From NCBI GenBank assembly GCA_013368325.1, contig JAACJK010000057.1, forward strand, positions 1,240,001 to 1,304,000: a stretch of 64,000 nt of DNA, in the 5' to 3' direction. The notes beneath the pieces are model-generated. The model saw nothing but the letters and a program-made list of their open reading frames with translations. It did no database searches and had not been told where the DNA came from. Positions 45,363-57,754 of the stretch are shown here, in pieces; position 1 is the first letter of the stretch, and every line of letters starts with the position of its first letter. The position numbers and the translations under genes are program-made. This DNA is from Ephemerocybe angulata. Taxonomy: Eukaryota > Basidiomycota > Agaricomycetes > Agaricales > Psathyrellaceae.

Positions 45363-46531
45363 CTACACAAAGCTCAGCCCTTCCTTTCCCACTAAAAACC
45401 TGATGTGGCCAGTACTCTCGCATCCTGCCCCTCGCAAGTAACCAACACACCGCCGGGTTTCATCCAACTCGGTCGTGAGGTGATATGTTATTGGCAAGAG
45501 AGATGAATTGACAGATATTGGCTGGCCCGCTTCCGCTTGGAAAGGGTCATGGAATGGGCTGAGGTGTTGCTGGTAATATCTTGATTGGTTTGGGTGCCTG
45601 TACATTGGGTGGAGCCCCCAATTGGTGAGGACTATAATTGGTGATAGAGACGCGCGAATTTGGCTCAAGGATGCGACTACATCCCGGAAACGATTACTCC
45701 CCACCTCTAGCCATTTTTCCAACTCCATGTCCTTCGGACCTTCAGCTGCAAAGCGATCCGACCAATAGAAACGGCTGAGAGAATCGACAACGATCATTCC
45801 TAGTTCCAAGCGAGGGAAGAGTTTTGACATGAATCTAGGGACATTCATGATGGACGAGGTGAGCTGCAGCGTAGAGGTGGGTCGAACTATGGACAGACGA
45901 GCCATGCACTGCTCGACCAGTTGGGGGACCTCTTCCGGGATCACCAGGTCTTGAAATCTTTGGCTGATGATCCTTTGAAAACGGCGAACATCAAACGAGT
46001 TGTCCGTATCATACACTATGGCGGCGCGTTCCCATCCAAGCACATGGACGGAGCGGTGCATTGCAGGCATCACACAAGTTGCAAGAAGGTAGTAGATGAG
46101 GTGAGTTTTTCCTGATGCTGGGGGCCCTTGAATCTCCAGAACATCGCCGCGCTTCAGAGGGGAACTGGGCGCGCCAGAGCCATAATCGCAGCAATAGTTG
46201 TCTAGAGCGCCAATATGAGTTGGTCCAAAGGGCGCAGCTAATTTCGGCGATGAGTGCTGGTAGTAGACGGCAGTAGCAAGGGATTACTTTCTGAGGCGAG
46301 AGAATTGAGCAGCTGCCCCAAAGAACATCAGAAGGTGTTAATGGATGCAGGAAAATCAAATGAATATACATTCAATAGAGATTCTGAGTGGATTTCTTGG
46401 ATGATGGCGTCTGCCTGCAAGGCATAAGGGTTGAGCGTGTGCGACGAGGGAGAGCGTACCATTGTAGTGGGCTTGGACTGAGCCGGCGAAATGTGGCTGC
46501 TGGCAGGAGAAAAGAGTGTGTTGCCATGCAT
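45363..46531 (-). CDS. XRCC2-like RAD51 paralogue (RecA-fold ATPase)
   Basis: Homologous-recombination ATPase. Minus-strand reading from about 46200 gives 'APFGPTHIGALDNYCCDYGS', 'LKRGDVLEIQGPPASGKTHL' (Walker A GPPASGKT) and 'IYYLLATCVMPAMHRSVHVL', then 'AAIVYDTDNSFDVRRFQRII' and Walker B 'RLELGMIVVDSLSRFYWSD', a layout closest to XRCC2 among the Rad51 paralogues. The C-terminus has 'ASLSPIIVLTNWGLHPM' and 'PITYHLTTELDETRRCVGYL'. The N-terminal exon is probably MHGNTLFSPASSH at 46529-46531 leading to 'ALQADAIIQEIHSESLLN', but I could not place the second and third exon boundaries with confidence. The divergent coiled-coil gene starts 161 bp away. Confidence 0.75.
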
Positions 46532-46692
46532 TTGATACTCATTCCTCCCACCATCAAGTACTCGCCCTTGTCTTGTCCCCACATTTTACGCCCCTAGACG
46601 CCCTTTTCTTTCTCATTTGGTTCCCCTCATTCAACGATTTTTGTGTACTTTTCTTCTTTTTATTTCCCCTCTGACCCCGCTCTTTTCTTGTC

Positions 46693-49062
46693 ATGTCCAC
46701 CGTGTCGCCCAGGCCGCCCCCTGCCACGTCGAGGAAACCCTCAGCTTCACCAACCCCCGCACGAAGCCCCCCAACCGTCCGCGCAACGACGGGAACGGCA
46801 CGTTCGCCAGTAGTTTCAACGCCTGTTGCACGCCGCAGGCCCCCATCCAAGGCTTCTACCCCTGTCCCCCAATTAAATGGCGACACCAAGGAATCGTTGT
46901 CTGAGTCGCTCAAGCAAGAGTCTGCGCACAAGGAACAGGTATGCACTCCATTTCATGTACATTCCAAAGCCTTTGACACCTACATTCCTCCCCAGCTTCT
47001 TGTACAGGTGCAAGACAAGGAAGCGACGATCGCCACGCTCGCCACAGAAAACGACAACCTCTCTTCTGCCCTCAACGCTACCGAAACACGTCTTAACGAA
47101 CTTTACGCCGAACAATCACGCTGGGAGCAAGAGATAGCTCAACGGATCGAGGTAGCGGACAAGCTCAGAGAACAGGTCAGAGAGGTTGAGAAGGAGAAGC
47201 GGGATCTGCAGCGTCGCTATAACGAGCAGGTGAGTGCAATCACCGTTGAAAGCTAGAACTCTGATTTATGAGGTACTATAATCCAGACTTCCTCGTTTGA
47301 GGCTGAAAGGCAGGCGTTTTACGATAACGAGCAGCACCTCAAGTCTCGCATACAGTCCCTCACCCAGGCTCGTAAGCGAGCCGAAGCGAAAGCAGCGGAG
47401 GCTACTTCTCCGGTGGAACCTTCCGCGGAAGATACCCTGGACTCTGCGCAGCCCGCCGCTTTGTCCGAACGGAGTATCTCTCAGAGGTCGACATCCCAGT
47501 CCACCTTCAATGACCCGGACAACGAACCTGCCGAAATGACCGCCTTGAAATTGGAACTCTCAACGCTCTCGACATCCTATACCTCGATTCAAAGCACTCT
47601 TCTCCTTCTCCAATCACAGCTGGTCGATCTCAAGAGGGTCAACCAGGAACTTCAGGAGGAGAACGAGAGTTACATGATTCTGCTGCGCGAGAAGACCCTA
47701 AGTGGGCAATTCGACCTGATGCGACAAGTCGGAGGCAGCAACAACAGTACCAACGAGGATAGCGAAGATGACGAACGAGGTACCAACGGAGATCTCAACA
47801 GTCTCCATAGCATCACTCGAAGTACCCTGGACCGGGTCGAAGAGGAGCCGGAGCACATACCCGACTCAGGCTTCGCGGACCTGGAGGAAGAACTGAGCAG
47901 GGCCTCATCGCGGAATTCGAAACCAGCACCCACCAAACCTGGCCGCAGAAGGACGGCCTCCACCTCTGCCCCTCGCGGGGAATCGCTGGCCGATTTGCCC
48001 GTTGCAGGACCCGGTTTGGATCTCGCTGCAGAACTCGGCCGTGCCGAAAACAAGGATATTCTGGAGGGCAACTACGTGGAACCACAGGAAGATACCAACA
48101 AGTCTAAACGTACTAAGAAAGGCACCCATCAAGAGGAGTCTGCACCCTCGGACGTGGAAGCCCTGCGGAGCGAGGTCAAGAACCTCAAAGATGCGAACAA
48201 GGCACTCTCGTTATACGCCTCCAAAATCATCGACCGCATCATCGCTCAAGAAGGATTCGAGCACGTTCTTGCTGCCGATTACGATCAACCGAAAACACCC
48301 TCAACGGCCAACCCATCGGGGGCCAAAGCACCTCCAAAGGCATCTCCCGCGAAACCTCGACCACAATCCGTTCTTGTTGCACGTACAACGTCAACCCCGG
48401 CGCCTCCGACCCCAACGCTTGCGACACCCACTGCTTCTAGCAGGGCGGCGAACCCTAAGCGCCGATCCCTGTCATTTGACTGGAAGACATTCTCCTTCTC
48501 CACTGACAAGAAACCTGAGCCTAGTCCAAATCTCCGCCAATTGACCCTGCAGCCAGGTTCGAGCCCCGTTGTCACTAGTGCGCGAAAGCTTGAAACCCTT
48601 GAGGACGAGGAGGACAGAAAGGAGCGAGAACGGCTCAGCGCTACGATGAAGTTGATGGGGATCCAGCCCCAGCCGTCTATCCACTCTCCTGGTATCGCTC
48701 GCACTCAGCAAATGGAGGGTCGGTCAGAGTCTCCGAACGCACCCGGGACTCTGAACCGTAGGTTTTCACTATGGGGCAAACCTCCAGCAGAGAGTAGCAA
48801 CTCTGATGCGCAGTCGACACGCTCGAGCTTGTCGAACGGCGCTGGCCTTGGCTTGACTCACGACGTTCTTGAGCACGTTGAAGCCGAAAATTCCCTTGCT
48901 GCCTTGGACGCCCGCGAGAAGAGCTTGAGCCAAGAAATCGCGAACGGTGGAACAGGGGGTTTTACGGAGCCCCAGCGTCGTGTCGGACGCAGGAGCCGAC
49001 GGAGTCAGGGTGGGAGCGGGAGCGGGAGCACTGTCTGGAGTGCTGGGATGAACGACGACTGA
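46693..49062 (+). CDS. Coiled-coil protein, Ser/Pro-rich, unknown function
   Basis: About 730 residues over three exons. Start MSTVSPRPPPATSRKPSASP, a Ser/Thr/Pro-rich disordered head. After an intron near 46940-47008 a heptad-rich stretch begins ('VQDKEATIATLATENDNLSS', 'VREVEKEKRDLQRRYNEQ'), continues after the intron at about 47230-47286 ('FEAERQAFYDNEQHLKSRIQ', 'LTQARKRAEAKAAEA') and again at 47540-47700 ('LLLLQSQLVDLKRVNQELQE'). A second coiled-coil block ('ALRSEVKNLKDANKALSLYA') precedes a Ser/Pro-rich tail with 'KRRSLSFDWKTFSFSTDKKP'. This two-coil architecture occurs in fungal M-protein-repeat and golgin-like proteins, but no specific family can be assigned. The promoter is shared with the XRCC2-like gene. 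Confidence 0.8.
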
Positions 49063-49588
49063 TTCCATGTATGGGGCGAACGCACGACCGAATGACCGAA
49101 CGAACATATATATCTTCCGATGAACTTGTATAAAGGATGGCTCTAACGCACACTCATATGACGCTTTTTTCGTTCTCCCCCTCATGTAGACCTTGGTTTT
49201 GTATCCCCATCTTACATAAAGGTTACTGTTCAAACGTTCAACGTTCAGGTTCTTATTTATCGGCTTCGAGGTTTTCTCAAACCTGATGCTTCTGTATACG
49301 ATACCCTCTCGGCTTTTTGCGTCTGAGGTACAATAGTTCTCCTGCTGTATAATTATTGTCACTGTAATGGAACATCTCCAGGCTTCTTCTCGATAACCAT
49401 GGCACACCCGACTTGCTAGCCAACGTTCTACCTTGGGTTACTATTATTTGAGAGGGGCTGCTTCGAATACAAAAGACTTTTGCCCTTGTAACCAAGATGG
49501 TAACCAAGACTTACTCCTCCTTTTCCGTCCAGGAGAAAGCATTTCAGTTTTCACATCATTGGGTCTGCCTTTGGTAAATACACTTGTT
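49063..49588. other. Convergent 3' region
   Basis: 525 bp between the coiled-coil gene (+) and RdRP (-) stops. AT-rich; short open frames only. Nothing recognised. Confidence 0.45.
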
Positions 49589-52500
49589 TCAGAGACGAAG
49601 TCGACTGCCAATCTCTCGCTCCTCGATCTTTCGGATGGCCTCAAAGATAGCTCCCAAAGTGACCCAACCGAAGCTTTGGGCACCAAATCGCCGTCCCTTC
49701 CCCAATGCGACCTGCCAGGCAAACCAAGCTCGTTCCAGCACCTCTTCCTCCGTATCATCTTCATCCCCTTCGATCTGCTCCCGGATGCCGCGCACAAGGA
49801 TGTCGGTGCTTTCGCGCAGACGAGATATCATGTCTGTACGACGTCTAGGCTGTGAAGTCTTTTCAACGATTGTGCCGATGAGAGCCTCTTCCTCTGTCAG
49901 CTCTGCATTTCTCGCCGAAGAAAGCGTCTTTGTGATGCATATTCCCTGCAGCTCGGTCACGTAACGGGAAAAGAGCTGCTCCGCCTCCGCTTCGAGATGG
50001 GCGTTGAAGTGTTCTTCTGTTGCGATGAATCGCTGGACTTGTAACTCGATTGTGGTGTGGATGTAGTCCGATGCAAAACAGCTGAATTCTTCTTCTTCTT
50101 CTGTGGCCGTTCCACGCCTCCTCCTCCTTCGCCTGTTCATCGTCGTGGATCTCGTAGCACCCTGGCGTGTCTGATTCTCGGAAGGAAGGTTGATGTCCCT
50201 AAACAGTCTTCCAATGGCCCTGCTACTTGGGTAGTACTTTGTATTCTTGTCGACGTTGACCGTTTCAGGTGCATTCCAGTCAGGTCGAGCACCCTGCTTC
50301 GGTCGCGGAATGGAACTACGGTCGACTGGATTTCCACTTTTTGGATAATCAACCGCATCGCTGTGCAGGTTCGCCAGTTTCATACAGTCTGAATCATGAA
50401 TCCCGTCGGCACTCAAGTCTGCAATGAGCATCCAGTTAATGGCAACGATCCCGAGAACCTGAGGTGTAAACGATGCGCCAGTGTCAATGAGCGGTGCGTC
50501 AGGGTAAAATATCGTTCACGACTTACATCTGACACTATATAATCCATGACGAACTCCGCGACATCTCGCATAGTACTCTTCCTATCCAGCACCTTCCTCT
50601 TCGCGGGAGCGTACTTGGCTGCCTCGTGAGTTTTCGCCGGTTCGAACGCGGCCAGTTCAGGGTTGTTCAAGGGGATTATGTTGTAGACGTCACCGTCTAG
50701 GTCACCGCCTCCGAGACAAGAAGGGAGAGGCCTCGGACCTGGGAAATGGGTTGAGGAGGTGCTATACTGAGTTTGATATGAATGACCCTTACCAAGGATG
50801 CTGAAAACCACAGTGTTTGCCAGTGGTTCCTTTTCAAAGCAGGATCCTACCGGAGGAGGACCGATGGCGTGCGCAACCTGGACATCTCCAGGGTGGATGG
50901 TTGGGGATCGAGAGATGACTACCGGTCCTTGGAGGTAGAACGCAGGCTTGTCGAGAGGCCTTACATATGCGAAGACTTCACCGGGTTGCAAGAAGCTGTG
51001 GATGTCCGCTACGCCCACCAGTGTCCACGCTCCTGGAATGGGGATCCGAGCGTGATTCTTGAGCAGTCGAAGAATGTGAATCTTCGCAAACTCGAGAGCC
51101 GTGTCGTAAAACTTGTCTCCGACAAGCGAAATGATACCAAGCTTCGCGAGGCTATTCATAACAGAGGAGATCCTGAAGGAACTGCCCAACCCGTAGCTTT
51201 CAAGAAGTTTTCCTGCCTTTCCCAGCTCCTCGACCGCCTCTTCCGTTTCTTGAACTGCCATGTCCTGGAATTTCTTGAACACCGAGTACTGAACACCGAG
51301 ACCTTCCATTAGCATGATAAGTGGTCGGTTCAGAAAGTACGGCGTTGGTCGATCGAAAGCCCTGGCGATTTCAACGTTATTCTCCAGCGGCGCTTCGAAT
51401 TTAATCATAGATTGCCTGAGCACGATTGCGCGCCCCTCAAGGGTGTGGTCAACAGAAACCATCCCTTTTGACCCCCTAAAGCGTATCTGGAATGCAGCCG
51501 GACAACGCCTAACCGCGCGCAGTCGCCGGCGAGTACGCTTTAACCTCCTCCAGATATCGCGCGCGAGCTCCAGGGATATAGTCCCAACTCCATCGGTAAA
51601 GACGTATTTCACGCCATTGAATTCCCGTTCGATGTCGCGTTCGATGAATATTTCCTCCACGTCAACTGATATGGATGCGTCGGTAGCAGTGAATGCCTGG
51701 GAGATGCGAGCTGCATACCGAGCTGGGCAGTACGCCAGGCAAGGGTCGAAGTCCAGATCCTCGAATGTGCCGAGGTTTGCGATGATGTCGCGCGCTCGTA
51801 TCAACCTTCCGTTAAATGTGAACGGTTTTACGAACCTGGAAAGAGGGTTACTACTGGTGGTACACAGAAAGATGATGCCAACCCACCACACCGAGTGCTC
51901 TTTGAGTGCTGATTGTGAGTAGGCGAGAAACTCGAAGGTTTCTCCTGCAATGGTGAGCCCATCAAACAAAATGGGCCCAACTCTTGATGCCAGATATTCT
52001 CGACTGTCGACTTCTTTGTCGAATCGGAGCTGCAGTCGACCTTCTTCTGCGAAGGTGACGCGCAGAAATGATTGCTCGTTCTCCTCTTTGTATGCCCGGA
52101 TCACCCTGTTTGAGCGTTCAGGATATGGTCCGTCGAGCATCATAGTCGTCGGCGTTATCGTCACATGGAGCGCCTCGCAAAGACTGCCATCCGATGGCTT
52201 TACAGCCTCTCGTGCGGGCTTGGAGTCGAATTCCTGGCACACCTTCTCGAAGCAAAGGCGAACTGCATTTGGGCGGTTGGCATCCGGGTCGTCGCTGCGA
52301 TAAAGGTAGAAGACCTTTGTGGCGAAGTCTCGCAGTAGCTGCGAGGTGTACCGTTCCTCCTTCGTGCGAACAAGGGCTTCGATGTCGGGTAGGAGGTCCA
52401 GCATTTCTTTGATGTCTAATGAACGCTTCCTGACCATCCCCTCGATCTGAAACGCCACGCCCCAAGGGATTCGGCGTCGGTCGGATATCCAGCTGTTATA

Positions 52501-53427
52501 CCTCCCAAGAATGTCCTCGGAAAACAAGTTTCGCCTCTCGATAGGATAGTCACCAGAATTGACGTAATGAAACCCCGATGAACTGCTAAGCTCGCGGAAT
52601 CTTTCCAGGTCGCTATGACTCGCGCAAATGAGTCGGACGGCCATGGATGTGTACGGTGCCACCCTATGGTGATTCTCGGGTATAGGAAGCCACGAAAGTT
52701 GCCGGCGAGAAGGGCCCTGGACCAAGTTAAAGTTCAGAAGCATTGCGCTGAGATCAAGGGAGGAGGAGTATGTCTTGAGGTCTGCCTCGAAGGTTGGAGG
52801 ATCCAAAAGTGTCATGAGGATAACTGGGTCTTGGTGAAGGTACGTGTGTGCTGTGAGATAATCGATTTGGGAGAAGCGAATGGCGATGAAGTATTTGTAT
52901 TGGTCGTGCATGTACTCCACGCGAAATTGCCGGCGTTCCTCGTCGAAGGAAAGGTAACAGCTTTCTGGGGACGCCTCTGACTCGATGGATAATACTTCGT
53001 CCCGACAGTCCCAGCCAAATTGGATGGTGTTTAGCTTCACTCGACTTGCGGCAAGCTTGGCTGACTGCTTTCGTTCATCTTCCCGGACTCGGGGGTCGAT
53101 GTAAGGTAAGCTGTTAATTGACTGCACAACATCGAGTCGGCCAGCGGGGTTTCTGCTGACAGAGAATTGGATCGTCCTGCCTTGAAGATATAAGCCTGTT
53201 GGGTGCAATGCCAAGAAGCGGTTTCCGATCTCTTGTGTTGGAAGAGTTAAGAATCCTATTCCACTGTGGGGCCGAAATCTTTTCTTGTCCTTGGGGAGAT
53301 AGACATTGAAGTTGAACGTGGCTGCTCCGCCACCTAGAAAGACGGGATCATGGAGGTGCTTGGCGAGCATCTCCTCGACGTCAATGCTAGTGGCGGACCA
53401 ACTCACGTTTCTCATGAAGATCTCCAT
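49589..53427 (-). CDS. Cellular RNA-dependent RNA polymerase (RdRP, RNA silencing)
   Basis: Two-barrel RdRP of the eukaryotic RNA-silencing type, making double-stranded RNA from aberrant transcripts for Dicer. About 1,260 residues. The N-terminus (MEIFMRNVSWSATSIDVEEM) looks like an RRM-type RNA-binding module. The core has 'FTDGVGTISLELARDIWRRL', 'FQIRFRGSKGMVSVDHTLEG' and 'VIRAYKEENEQSFLRVTFAE'. The catalytic loop is in 'LPSCLGGGDLDGDVYNIIPL', with the three Asp of DLDGD at about 50688-50702. A canonical intron near 50464-50524 joins 'FVMDYIVSD' to 'VLGIVAINWMLIADLSADGI' and to the C-terminal helical domain. That region carries 'RRRRRRRGTATEEEEEFSCF', a charge-segregated stretch, and ends 'IREEREIGSRLRL'-like. 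Homologues include QDE-1, Rdp1 and Sad-1. Confidence 0.93.
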
Positions 53428-53698
53428 CGCAGTTCGCTGCAGAGTGATGGGGCGAGAGGAAGGGGCCTGCGGCCTTTATCTAAGCCACTGATCAGCACTT
53501 GCTCTGAGGAAGCCTGAATAGGTCAGAATCATGATAACCGGTTTCCAGAGTCGCTCAAACTGCGACGGCCATTGAGCTGTCTTCACTAGCCTAGAGCACT
53601 GGTTTGGAGCAGAGAATGCGATTCGAAACTGCGGGCCATATTTTAAGTTCGGGCTCTACAGGAAAGAGCTATCCGAGCCCCCATGTCTGTTCGGAAAG

Positions 53699-54566
53699 CT
53701 AAGATGGTGTCTGGTGTTTCAAGAGGGTATTTTGGGCGTGGAGGCGGATAGTACTGAAAGGATTGTCGGCGTATGTGGGGTTCGTTAAAATCATAGGCTG
53801 TCGCAGTCGTTCTAATTCCCTGTGGTCACCGACAGTGAGTAATCACATATCCCGTCGAGAAATCGTGGATACCGAAACGTACAGTACTCGCTTTCGCTGC
53901 GATTTTGATAGAGTTACACCTTTACCCTCGCCAATCTTCATCGACTTCGAGGACGCCGTCGGCCTAGGTGCTGCTGTCAAGTCTGTATCCATAGCATCCT
54001 TCCCGCCGCTTTTCTTCGAAGAGGTCTCTTGCTCGGTGGTATCCAAAGGATCTTCAAGAGCGGCCAGCGCTTGCTGCATGTCGGACATCCCACTGGCGAT
54101 CTGCTCTTTTGCTTTGCGCTTCACCCGCCTATTATGCGATTTCGAGTATGGGGACTTGGAGATGTCCAACTCTGTAAAAGCGGGATCTTGTGAATCTTCA
54201 AAGAATATATGAGCCGGAAAACGACGAACTTTGGAGGAAAGCCTCGCGCTTGAGGGCATGCTTTTCCTTCTTGGTTATCGTTGTCTTGGACTCTTCTGTT
54301 TCCAAGGATTCAAGAATATCGTTTGCCTGAGCTCCATAAGCACATGCAATGTGGTTGCGGCTGTGAGTATGAACGCACCGGTGCCTCAGGTGCAGTCCCA
54401 ATTTCGACATGCTCGACGGCGTTTTCTTGCACTGCAAACGAGCGCTTAGCTACTTTCACAGAGGGTGCGTGTGCCCCAGCCCGCGTTCTTTTCGCTGCTT
54501 TCGGCTAGATGCATATACTTAGCTTTGTGACGAATTACGCAGGGCAATAGCTCAGCACCTTACCAT
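53699..54566 (-). CDS. SLX9: Slx9-type ribosome biogenesis protein
   Basis: Small basic nucleolar protein needed for 18S/ITS1 processing. The first coding exon is only ATG (54564-54566): the donor gtaagg follows it immediately and the acceptor at 54505 joins to 'PKAAKRTRAGAHAPSVKVAK'. Later exons give 'RSFAVQENAVEHVEIGTAPE', 'ANDILESLETEESKTTITKK', 'EKHALKREAFLQ', 'KLDISKSPYSKSHNRRVKRK', 'MSDMQQALAALED', 'GVTLSKSQRKRVL' and 'ELERLRQPMILTNPTYADNP', ending 'FSTIRLHAQNTLLKHQTPS', the conserved SLX9 C-terminal motif. Stop TAG 53699-53701. Exon 5 was extended beyond the apparent stop at 53843 because the RVL|ELERLR junction restores the family motif through a canonical intron. Confidence 0.9.
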
Positions 54567-54731
54567 GGTCGTTAATGAGGAAGTCGAAGTATGCGATCAA
54601 AAGGAAATTTGGTGATGCCGACGTCGGAGCGGATTGACTCCGAAAGCAGGAGTGGAATTTCCCCAGACGCCTCCAACCTCACCAGTTGTAGACCAAAATG
54701 TAGATAAAACGACAGCGAATGTACAGCTAGA

Positions 54732-56457
54732 CTATCGACTACTTGTCCGAGATTGTCGATCTACATCGTGGGATTCTGACGATCCCTCTTCTCTCTCCTC
54801 CTCAGCGTCTTGGTTATCGAACCCGATTGCGATGAAGCTAAGTAGCACCAACCCAGCACCAAATATGATTTTCCCAGTACTTGGCCGCCCACGAATAAAG
54901 TCCCCGACGACTGCAAATGGTATAGTTAGGCTGAGGCCGACAGTCACCACGAGAGGCGTGGTTTTGAGCATGGCCAGGACGTAGAGGTAGTCGCTAGATA
55001 GGGTGATGGCCATCTGGCAAAGCATTGTAGATTAGTGTCATCCCTCTGAATGCAAACCGAGCACTTACGTTGATTAGGACAGCAGCCAAGGCTGCCCTGG
55101 TTGACGGAAGTTCGAACGCTTCAGCTCCAGTGAGATGGAGCACAACTCCGATGGGCCAGCAGGTAAGGACGTTGAATAGCCCAACGAACCCAAAAAAAAG
55201 TTGCATGTCCACCCTCGATTCATTTTTGATTCGGACTTTGAGCAGGATAACATATAGAGCATAGAACAGTGCAGATATCAGCGCTAAAGCATCGCCAAGG
55301 GCAGGTCTGGGGGCGTGATTGGTGATCTGGGATGCGTTGGGGCGTGATGCAGGTCCCGCCAGTTGTTTCGTCGATGTTGTATCAGCCCATGAGACGAGAA
55401 ACACGCCTACAAAGCTGCAGAGACCGTCAGCGGTATCCAGTGGGAAGTCCTCAAGCATGGCCAGTACCTCGTCACGACAGCACCGATCTTCAGTACTGTG
55501 AGGCTTTCCACTTTGAATAATCGTCCAATTCCGAGAGTGAAGAAGCCTACATGGGCGTTGGTACAAGGATTTCGAAGAGTATAGGAGCACCTACCACTCA
55601 TGCTTGAAAGCACAGTTGTACTGGCAACACTTGTGAAGTTGAGCGAAGCATTGACTGCCCAGTTCGCTATAAACCAGAAGAAGCAGAATATAATGGCGAG
55701 TTGGGCAGTTTCCTTGATGGTCAAAGGCGCTAGCAAATCGTCCGTGTCGGGTTTCAGCATTGATTCTGTCTGTCGAACGGTCAAGGAGGTTTCGACGTGG
55801 AGGATAACTGCGGGGCGGGCATACCTCGTCGTTATCATCTGAAGTGGCAAGGGGGCGATACTCCTCGGACGCCCTGGAAGAGAGAAGGCTTAGTACTAGA
55901 AGACAACTGTGTGGAGAACACCCCACCCTCTCGAATCATCTGAAGCTTCCCCTCTGTATTTCTTCCACAGTCGTTTGATTAAAAAGGGTATAAGGTACAA
56001 CGAGAACGCGCTCGTGTTCATGTATGTTACACTGGATGGCGTGAGCGAGGTAGAAGCTTTCGAGGGGGTAGCGACCTACAAGAACGGTTTATCATATCCC
56101 TCCTCGAAGAGATCCTGACCCTCTGTTGAGCCCCAAACCCTGCAGTGTGAGTTAAACCAGACGCACCTGGGTGATAAAATTGGATGATGTCCATAGCACC
56201 ACAACAGACAGTAGTAAAAGGATGCCAATAGCATAGTCCTTTTTGTTCAAAGCAGCCTGTCTGTTCAGGGGCTCAACGGACTTTCCGTCCCGCAGCATGC
56301 TCATCGAACGCCGTCCACGGCTAAGGCTCCTGCCGTGGGTGGGTGCCTGCGGTAGTGTGTCCATTTCAATGACCTCGTTTACGGGCTCTCCGGCGGGGTG
56401 GTGGCTTGGGTGGTGGTCGTTGCGGAGAGGGTTAAGAGCTGTTGCAGATGGAGGCAT
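54732..56457 (-). CDS. SLC35F-type drug/metabolite-superfamily membrane transporter
   Basis: Polytopic membrane protein of the SLC35F/YML018C group, about ten transmembrane segments. Start MPPSATALNPLRNDHHPSHH; a cytosolic Arg/Ser-rich head ('GRSLSRGRRSMSML') precedes the first helix 'YAIGILLLLSVVVLWTSSNF'. Later exons contain 'TVEEIQRGSFR'-like loop sequence, 'LAIIFCFFWFIANWAVNASL', 'VGVFLVSWADT', 'DALALISALFYALYVILLKV', 'MQLFFGFVGLFNVLTCWPIG', 'SDYLYVLAMLKTTPLVVTVG' and 'TGKIIFGAGLVLLSFIAIGF'. The C-terminus is acidic/Ser-rich. Substrate is unknown; yeast relatives are vacuolar. At least six exons, some short ones not delimited exactly. Confidence 0.87.
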
Positions 56458-57754
56458 TCATTTGCCGGGTAGTTCGAGGTTCTCTGGAGGAACCGGATAG
56501 CAGAGTCAGATGTTGATCAGAGCAAGCCGCGAGCTTGAGCATCGCTGCCGGTGACGCGATCGAACTGCCATTTTGATCATCCGTCGTCCTTCTCCGCCAT
56601 CTCGCCTTAGACGCCTTAAAAAGGTTATGCCCTTACTTCACTGCTGGTGTTTACTCTGGGCAACGCTATCCAACTCGTAATCTTCACTTGCTTTCTTGAC
56701 CCTGGCCTCGTCTTGAGTCAGGCTACCTCATTGACACGTACTGCAAAATTGCTATTGACATCTTGTTCGCCCCCAGTGCGCAGCCATGAAGAGGTCATAT
56801 ACTTATCGTATGCCACCACGCCCACAGGAGCGTCCCATTCGGTTAGCTGTGGTACCGATTTAACTTGAACCTCACGAAACTATTCAAAAACAGAGGGTAT
56901 CTTGCTCGCGGACATCTCTTATTCAAGGCGTCGGCCATAGCAGACGGATGCCAGTGTGGGGGAAACGATGTCTTATGTTGACCTGCATCAATCTCAGGCT
57001 GGCCGCAGTGCAGCTGTACCGTTACGAGAATAAGAATGGGAGAAGGACAATACTGGTGTAAGCCTAATGTCTATGGACTCGGATATGTCACTAGTTCCAA
57101 GACTGCGCATCTGCACTGGCGTGACACGGATCTTCAAGTTTGTCCAGTCTTTCTCTCTATAACGCCGTTGTGGTATAATTGGATCGACTCCTGCCTACTG
57201 GACTATTCCTGTAAGCTAGTTGTATGTGTGCAAATGCACGATAGTCATCGGGCGTAATGGGATATGGTACACATTATTTGACTGGGACCGGGGTATGATA
57301 GGAGATTAAGACCGAGTGGGTAAGGACAGTGGGTTAAGTTGGCGTTGTGGTAGCTGGATTGGGAGAGGGCAGTGTGCCGTGGCGTCGATTCGAATGCGAC
57401 ACAGGGGTATGTAAATGGGATGACGAAAGAGACGGATGCCAGATAATAATACAAGGAAATGGGGAGAAAAAACGTACACGAGAACGAAAACTTGTCCAGA
57501 AACGAAGACAGTCCCAAGATTATTACCTAGATAGATGTTGCATGTACTGACGTGCGTGACCTGCCCAATACCAAGAAAACCCAAGGGATCCAGGACATTG
57601 AAGGGTGGAGATAAGGAGGGTGGCGGAGGGGGGAAGAAGAACGGAAGCGCGTGTGTGTGGGAGGTCCAAGCCTTAGTCTTGAACAAGCGGGGGAACAAAA
57701 CGAAGGGAGTCGATCACAGAAATAGTGGAGATAGATGTGTGGTGCGTGTCAACG
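56458..57754. other. Gene-poor region, 1.3 kb
   Basis: Between the transporter start (promoter side near 56458-56650) and the stop of the next minus-strand gene. I looked for tRNA boxes, repeats and joined ORFs on both strands and found nothing convincing. A purine-rich stretch (57600-57700) corresponds to a pyrimidine-rich minus strand. Could hold an unannotated non-coding RNA. Confidence 0.4.
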
